Of a stretch of 9,992 nt of DNA, positions 6,371 to 9,992 are shown piece by piece. The position numbers and the translations under genes are program-made. Each line of letters starts with the position of its first letter. Positions within the stretch are counted from its first letter, which is position 1. The DNA is taken from the NCBI GenBank assembly GCA_021162125.1, contig JAGGZG010000308.1:1-9992 (forward strand). Reading direction: 5' to 3'. The notes below the pieces were generated by a model. It worked only from the letters and a program-made list of their open reading frames with translations, was not told where the DNA came from and did not search any database. This DNA is from Anaerolineae bacterium. Its GTDB lineage: Bacteria; Chloroflexota; Anaerolineae; JACIWR01.

Positions 6371-7666
6371 ATGCGCTCCAGGTATCGGTGGTTCGTCGTA
6401 TTCGTATTTTTCCTGTTCATGCTCCTCCACCAGGCGGACAAGTTACTTGTCAACCCGCTGGTCACGCCCATCATGGAAGAGTTTCAGATTAACGAGGCTC
6501 AGATGGGCCTGGTATTCAGTGGCGCCATTTTCGTGGCTGCCATTCTGTACCCGGTGTGGGGCTACCTGTACGACCGGTTCGCCCGCGCTAAACTGCTCGC
6601 CCTCGCCTCGTTTATCTGGGGCTCCACTACCTGGATCAGTGCTTTGGCCCCTACTTTCCCTCTGTTTGTAGTCACCCGCGCCTCTACCGGGATAGACGAT
6701 TCCTGCTACCCTGGGCTCTACAGCTTGCTCTCGGACTATTTCGGCCCCCGGATGCGCGGCAAAGTCTACGGTCTCTTGCAGGTTGCCGGGCCGATGGGCT
6801 ACATGTTGGGGCTGATTCTGGCCACTACACTGGGTAGCCTGCTGGGCTGGCGGAGTGTGTTCTTCATCACTGGCAGCGTTGGTATTCTCATCTCCGCTCT
6901 GATCTTCTTCAGTGTGCGGGAAGCAAAACGCGGCCAGGCGGAGCCAGAACTGGCCGACCTGGGCGAAATAAGCACTTACCGCATTGACAGGAAAGTAGTC
7001 GTCGGCCTCTTCCGCAAACCCAGCCTGTTGCTGCTCTTCGCTCAAGGATTCTTCGGCGTTTTTCCCTGGCAGGTGCTCACATCGTGGTTCTTCCGCTACC
7101 TGGAGGCGGAGCGCGGGTACTCCTCCGGCGAGGCGACCATAGCGATGATGGTGGCCATCCTGGCAATGTCGGCCGGGTATTTCATCGGGGGTAACCTGGG
7201 AGACTGGTTCTTCAAGTACACCACTCGCGCCCGTCCCCTGGTCAGCGCCGTCGCCGTGCTACTGGGTGCAGCATTCCTGCTCATTGCCATGGGTATCCCG
7301 GTGGGCAACCAGTCTCTGTTTGCCGTGTTCCTGGGTCTCACCGGGTTGTTTATGCCCTTCGCCTCGCCTAATGTCACTGCTACCGTCCATGATGTCACCA
7401 AGCCGGAGGTGCGCAGCACTGCTCTGGCCGTTCAGTACTTCATCGAGCAGGGTGGCTCGGCGGTGGCCCCGGCCCTGGCTGGGCTGATCGCTGTGCGCGC
7501 ATCCCTGCACACGGCGATCATCGCCATCTGTGTGAGCACCTGGGTGGTATGCGCGATACTGTTCGGCTTCACAGCCATCCTGGTACCACGCGACATTAAA
7601 AAACTGCGCCAGGCTATGCGCGAGCGCGCAGAGCAAGAACGCGCAGCACGGGTGGGATTGGCCTAA
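6371..7666 (+). CDS. Major facilitator superfamily transporter
   Basis: A 431-aa secondary transporter with about 12 hydrophobic segments in two six-helix halves, the normal MFS length. The loop between TM2 and TM3 carries the MFS motif A in the form GYLYDRFARAK (64-74), matching G-x3-D-R-x-G-R/K-x at its key charged residues. TM1 contains charged residues in LHQADKLLVNP (D23, K24), and LYSLLSDYFGPRMRGKVYG (116-134) is typical of TM4 and its following loop. The TM1 and TM4 regions recall Spinster-like and organic-anion MFS members, but substrate and direction cannot be assigned. The ATG at 6371 has a strong AAGGAGGA site 4-5 nt upstream. It is the only plus-strand gene and converges with the cysteine-rich protein gene, their stops being 21 bp apart. 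A basic, charged C-terminal tail (406-431) is cytoplasmic. Confidence 0.92.
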   Translation: MRSRYRWFVVFVFFLFMLLHQADKLLVNPLVTPIMEEFQINEAQMGLVFSGAIFVAAILYPVWGYLYDRFARAKLLALASFIWGSTTWISALAPTFPLFVVTRASTGIDDSCYPGLYSLLSDYFGPRMRGKVYGLLQVAGPMGYMLGLILATTLGSLLGWRSVFFITGSVGILISALIFFSVREAKRGQAEPELADLGEISTYRIDRKVVVGLFRKPSLLLLFAQGFFGVFPWQVLTSWFFRYLEAERGYSSGEATIAMMVAILAMSAGYFIGGNLGDWFFKYTTRARPLVSAVAVLLGAAFLLIAMGIPVGNQSLFAVFLGLTGLFMPFASPNVTATVHDVTKPEVRSTALAVQYFIEQGGSAVAPALAGLIAVRASLHTAIIAICVSTWVVCAILFGFTAILVPRDIKKLRQAMRERAEQERAARVGLA

Positions 7667-7687
7667 GCGGGCATCACCATTTTGCAA

Positions 7688-8332
7688 TCATCGCTGCTCT
7701 CCGATTTGCCAGCCACTTTCTTCCCATGCCTCTTTCATGACGGGGTTTCGCTTGAGATACTCGTCCCTCACGACCCTGGGTACCGTGTTCAAAAAGCAGG
7801 AGAAGTTCACACATTGAGAGCAAGTGTATTTTCGTAACGTCCAGAAGAACAAGACCAACCCCCACAAGGCCACGAGCGCCCAGGCGAACTGTCGGCCGAG
7901 AATCAGGAATGGGAACGGATAACCACACAGTAAGATAAAACCGATCACAAGCTGTACCGTTTCCGCTTTGCTGATGGGTTCAGGATGGTATCTCCAGACT
8001 TTGAGAGAACCGTAGTTAGCGATGCAGTGCAGCGTTAGCCCTTTTTCGGCGTAATAGGGGCAATGGCTGCACAGGATACGAATCTCCCAGAACTCGAAAA
8101 AGACCAGGCAGAACGCAGCCCACCCCAGGAGATACCAGCCGTAACCGCCTCGGATCACTCCGATGATAGCTGGCAGGGCAAAGCCGGCGAATAGCCCTAT
8201 GAAGTGGAGCAGGTCGCCACGGTTGAACCGGCATTTCAGTCGTCCCGCGATGGGACAGCCCTCGCATTCAGACGCAGGCCGCCAGGTGCAGATGTCATAA
8301 GGATTATTTGTCTGTTCTTGCACTGTCACCAC
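7688..8332 (-). CDS. Cysteine-rich four-helix membrane protein, unknown function
   Basis: A 214-aa protein I do not recognise. It has four predicted membrane segments at about 41-61, 64-84, 124-144 and 148-167, and three cysteine clusters outside them. These are a symmetric C15-x7-C23-x2-C26-x7-C34 before TM1, C88-x2-C91-x11-C103 after TM2, and C171-x2-C174-x4-C179 (YTCSQCVNFSCFLN) after TM4. With an even number of helices between clusters, all three should lie on the same face of the membrane, probably the cytoplasm. This suggests metal or Fe-S binding, or redox-active thiols; that is inference. The GTG start at 8332 has GGAAGGAG 8 nt upstream and lies 3 bp after the TetR stop, so the two are tightly co-transcribed. 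It may be the actual target of that repressor. Confidence 0.85.
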   Translation of the reverse strand: MVTVQEQTNNPYDICTWRPASECEGCPIAGRLKCRFNRGDLLHFIGLFAGFALPAIIGVIRGGYGWYLLGWAAFCLVFFEFWEIRILCSHCPYYAEKGLTLHCIANYGSLKVWRYHPEPISKAETVQLVIGFILLCGYPFPFLILGRQFAWALVALWGLVLFFWTLRKYTCSQCVNFSCFLNTVPRVVRDEYLKRNPVMKEAWEESGWQIGEQR

Positions 8333-8335
8333 GGT

Positions 8336-8950
8336 TCAATCTCCTTCCTGTTCATCTACCACCAACCCGCGCAAGAGCGTCTCGATAAAGACATGGCTGA
8401 TCCGCTCCAGCTCCAAATCCGGCATCAGCATGACGTAGGCCGCCAGCCCATCGTAGGTGGACATCATGGCCCACACTAATGGCTCCGCGTCTACCGGCCT
8501 GAACTCGCCATTCCTGATCCCTTCTTCGATGATTCCCACGAGGATGTTCTTGTACTGAACGAGCAGGCCGGTCCACCACTGGGCCGCCTCCTCGCGGTGG
8601 GTACTCGACGCCCAGAACTCGAGGAACAGGTTAAAGATACCCTTTGTCCATTCGCCGAGCCCCACTATTACCTGGGCGAGGAAACGCAGCTTCTCGGCAG
8701 CCGTGGGGCACTGTTCCAGGTCGGCGATGGCCTCCTGTCCAAAAGATCTCTCGAAAAACGACAGGATCGCCGACTTGAACAGGTCGTCTTTACCCTTGAA
8801 ATACCAGTAGAGAGTTCCTTTGCTCAGGCCACTTTCGGCGACGATGTCGTCCATGGTAGTGTTGTTGTACCCCTTGCGCGTAAAGCAGGCCAGGGCCGCC
8901 TGGATGATCTGGTCACGGCGCTCGGCGGATACGTCAACTTTCGGCACCAT
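8336..8950 (-). CDS. TetR/AcrR family transcriptional repressor
   Basis: A 204-aa TetR regulator. The N-terminal DNA-binding domain covers about residues 10-58: RRDQIIQAALACFTRKGYNNTTMDDIVAESGLSKGTLYWYFKGKDDLF, with the helix-turn-helix at about 32-51 and the standard YWYFKGKDDLF end. The remaining 145 residues are a helical ligand and dimerisation domain rich in Trp and Phe (WTKGIFNLFLEFWASS), which could form a hydrophobic pocket. The ATG at 8950 has GGGGGAG about 4 nt upstream. It is the middle gene of a three-gene unit, 22 bp after the small membrane protein and 3 bp before the cysteine-rich protein. The unit begins with a perfect 38-bp palindrome at its promoter, the likely operator for this protein. 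The ligand is unknown. Confidence 0.94.
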   Translation of the reverse strand: MVPKVDVSAERRDQIIQAALACFTRKGYNNTTMDDIVAESGLSKGTLYWYFKGKDDLFKSAILSFFERSFGQEAIADLEQCPTAAEKLRFLAQVIVGLGEWTKGIFNLFLEFWASSTHREEAAQWWTGLLVQYKNILVGIIEEGIRNGEFRPVDAEPLVWAMMSTYDGLAAYVMLMPDLELERISHVFIETLLRGLVVDEQEGD

Positions 8951-8972
8951 AGCTCCCCCTGCTATCTGTTTT

Positions 8973-9245
8973 CTATCCTTTCGCCCGCCGCAAAATCCAC
9001 AGGATGATGAGAGACAACCCCAGCGGGTCGCCGATGGCCGCCACCAGATTGATAATCCCGCTGAATCCCAGGGCTGGCATGATCCACAGCCATTCAGGAA
9101 CTCCCAGGGCTATGGCTGCCAGAATGCTGGCCAAAATGTCCACTCCCACCCCGTAGGGCGGCTCGCTCTTGAAGAGCTTGGGCACTCCCCAGCCGATCAA
9201 CGCCCCGCCGATAATCCATGCGATGAACAAGACGATCAGCGCCAT
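8973..9245 (-). CDS. Small membrane protein, possibly GlsB/YeaQ/YmgE-like
   Basis: A 90-aa protein that is almost entirely hydrophobic: segments at about 2-20, 34-52, 53-68 and 70-86, ending in the basic LRRAKG. Size, glycine-rich helices and the C-terminal LIILWILRR resemble the small GlsB/YeaQ/YmgE (transglycosylase-associated) membrane proteins, but the match is by pattern only. The ATG at 9245 is fixed by a near-perfect AAGGAGGA Shine-Dalgarno (9253-9260, 7 nt spacing). The frame stays open upstream to a TTG at 9314, but that would translate the leader stem-loop and is rejected. It is the first gene after the palindrome-controlled promoter, ahead of the TetR gene, so it should be the most directly induced product of that regulator. 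Confidence 0.75.
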   Translation of the reverse strand: MALIVLFIAWIIGGALIGWGVPKLFKSEPPYGVGVDILASILAAIALGVPEWLWIMPALGFSGIINLVAAIGDPLGLSLIILWILRRAKG

Positions 9246-9252
9246 TTTCAGT

Positions 9253-9260
9253 TCCTCCTT
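9253..9260 (-). promoter_or_regulatory. Strong ribosome binding site that fixes the start of the 90-aa protein
   Basis: The minus-strand sequence AAGGAGGA is essentially full anti-16S complementarity and lies 7 nt before the ATG at 9245. It decides against the longer in-frame TTG start at 9314. Confidence 0.85.
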
Positions 9261-9277
9261 AAGGCAGTTGACTAGTA

Positions 9278-9312
9278 GAGACTTCCGAGGTTTGGCAAAC
9301 TTCGGAAGTCTC
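9278..9312. repeat. Long stem-loop in the leader of the TetR operon
   Basis: GAGACTTCCGA (9278-9288) pairs perfectly with TCGGAAGTCTC (9302-9312). Inside, GTTT (9290-9293) pairs with AAAC (9297-9300) around a GGC loop, with one mismatch between the two stems. It lies in the transcribed leader, 33 bp before the ATG and between the operator and the gene. It lacks a U tract, so it is not a typical terminator. It could be a dispersed REP/MITE-like palindrome or an mRNA 5' stabiliser. Confidence 0.75.
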
Positions 9313-9320
9313 AAATCCTA

Positions 9321-9358
9321 TAAACTGACCAGTCAGTCTAGACTGACTGGTCAGTTTA
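9321..9358. promoter_or_regulatory. Perfect 38-bp palindrome, probable TetR operator
   Basis: Two 19-bp arms, read outward from the central TCTAGA (9337-9342), are perfectly complementary; the core half-site reads ACTGACCAGTCAGTC. The palindrome starts one base after the -10 box and spans the expected start site, so a bound repressor would block transcription initiation. The repeated GACTGACTGGTCAGT pattern and the length would allow binding of two TetR dimers, as in QacR-type operators. The cognate protein is most likely the TetR encoded 370 bp downstream. Confidence 0.85.
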
Positions 9359-9387
9359 ATTATAGTACTGTCAGGGGAGCTTGTCAA
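9359..9387 (-). promoter_or_regulatory. Consensus sigma70 promoter of the TetR operon
   Basis: On the minus strand TTGACA (9382-9387), a 17-bp spacer and TATAAT (9359-9364) give a perfect match to the vegetative consensus in both boxes and spacing. Transcription should begin near 9352, inside the palindrome. Such a strong promoter makes sense only with tight repression, which the adjacent palindrome can provide. Confidence 0.85.
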
Positions 9388-9447
9388 GAGGGGAACCTTA
9401 AAATTTCGCGCTCTATTTGCGTATTCGGTTGTTAAAGAACGCCGTGC

Positions 9448-9992
9448 CTACTCCAATCGCTTGCGAAAACTGCGTGTTGCCAGGCCCATGATGGCCAGGC
9501 CGAAAAGGGCCAGGGCAATCACTTGCCCCGTCAGCACCTCCAGCCCCACCCCTTTGAGGATGATGCCACGGATGATGACCAGCATGTAGCGCAGGGGAAT
9601 GACGTAGCTGATCGCCTGCAGGAAGCCCGGCATGGCCTCGATGGGGAAGAAAAAACCAGCCAGGAAAATGGAGGGCAGGAGCATCAGCCACACTATCAAC
9701 ATCGCTTCCTGCTGCGTGTTGGCCACGCTGGAGACAAAGATGCCGATGCCCAGCGAGGTTAACAGGGAGACGGATGAAAGCCCCAGGAGAAGGGGAACGC
9801 TCCCGTGGATCGGCACGCCAAACCAGAATACTCCGATGGCCAGCACCTCCAGCACGTCGAAGAAAGCGACGGCGACGTAAGGAGCCACCTTCCCCACTAC
9901 CAATTCAATAGGCCGGATGGGGGTGACCATCAGTTGCTCAATCGTGCCCTGCTCCCGTTCGCGCACGATAGCTAGCGAGGTCAGCATGATGG
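9448..9992 (-). CDS. ABC-2 type permease, C-terminal part (cut by window edge)
   Basis: The visible 181 residues are the C-terminal membrane domain of a third exporter permease. The coupling loop VREREQGTIEQLMVTPIRPIELVVGK appears first, followed by four further hydrophobic segments. FLAGFFFPIEAMP and YMLVIIRGIILKGVGLEVL correspond to the same regions in permeases A and B. The last helix ends in ATRSFRKRLE before a TAG stop. The N-terminus, TM1 and the extracytoplasmic domain are beyond the window. It lies upstream of the TetR operon on the same strand, separated by 60 bp from that operon's -35 box, and may belong to another exporter whose ATPase is outside the window. Confidence 0.9.
   Translation of the reverse strand, partial: IMLTSLAIVREREQGTIEQLMVTPIRPIELVVGKVAPYVAVAFFDVLEVLAIGVFWFGVPIHGSVPLLLGLSSVSLLTSLGIGIFVSSVANTQQEAMLIVWLMLLPSIFLAGFFFPIEAMPGFLQAISYVIPLRYMLVIIRGIILKGVGLEVLTGQVIALALFGLAIMGLATRSFRKRLE

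Noticed and set aside
9278..9312. Stem-loop as a rho-independent terminator of the upstream permease
   Set aside because: There is no U tract on either strand, and it lies downstream of a strong promoter in the leader of the next operon.
9246..9314. N-terminal extension of the 90-aa membrane protein from a TTG codon
   Set aside because: It would translate the leader stem-loop. A near-perfect Shine-Dalgarno fixes the ATG at 9245.

Overview
The window is a densely packed bacterial stretch of moderate-to-high GC. It is dominated by export machinery and its regulators. I see parts of four ABC-2 type permeases, two ABC ATPases, two TetR-family repressors, one MFS transporter, one flavodoxin/ferredoxin fusion and two small or medium membrane proteins. 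Everything except the MFS gene reads on the minus strand. The ABC exporter has no HlyD-type membrane fusion partner in this window. Together with the EFR1-type redox protein and the short palindromic intergenic repeats, this is compatible with a Chloroflexota (Anaerolineae-like) genome, but that placement is inference from style, not from a marker gene.

Layout, reading along the minus strand from high to low coordinates. (1) 9992-9448 is the C-terminal part of an ABC-2 permease cut by the window edge. (2) 9387-7688 is a small regulatory operon. A consensus promoter (TTGACA-17 bp-TATAAT) abuts a perfect 38-bp palindrome, then come a leader with a long stem-loop, a 90-aa membrane protein, a TetR repressor, and a cysteine-rich four-helix membrane protein of unknown function. 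(3) 6371-7666 on the plus strand is an MFS transporter with its own plausible promoter, convergent with that operon. (4) 6148-924 is a five-gene unit: ATPase A, permease A, permease B, ATPase B and a flavodoxin/2x[4Fe-4S] protein. (5) 898-1 is a second TetR gene with its own consensus-like promoter and palindromic operator, overlapping by 4 bp the start of another ABC-2 permease cut by the left edge.

How the parts fit together. The five-gene unit looks like a YbhFSR-type exporter in which the double-ATPase YbhF is split into two genes. ATPase A carries proline in place of the H-loop histidine, matching the degenerate N-terminal half of YbhF, while ATPase B is fully canonical like the C-terminal half. 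Each TetR gene has a palindrome placed to block its own promoter, so both are probably autorepressed and ligand-induced. Their co-transcribed membrane proteins are the likely response genes. The most notable items are the split asymmetric ATPase pair, the 38-bp operator, the cysteine-rich membrane protein, the redox protein at the end of the exporter operon, and a family of GCAAGT/ACTTGC dyad repeats at successive gene junctions of that operon.
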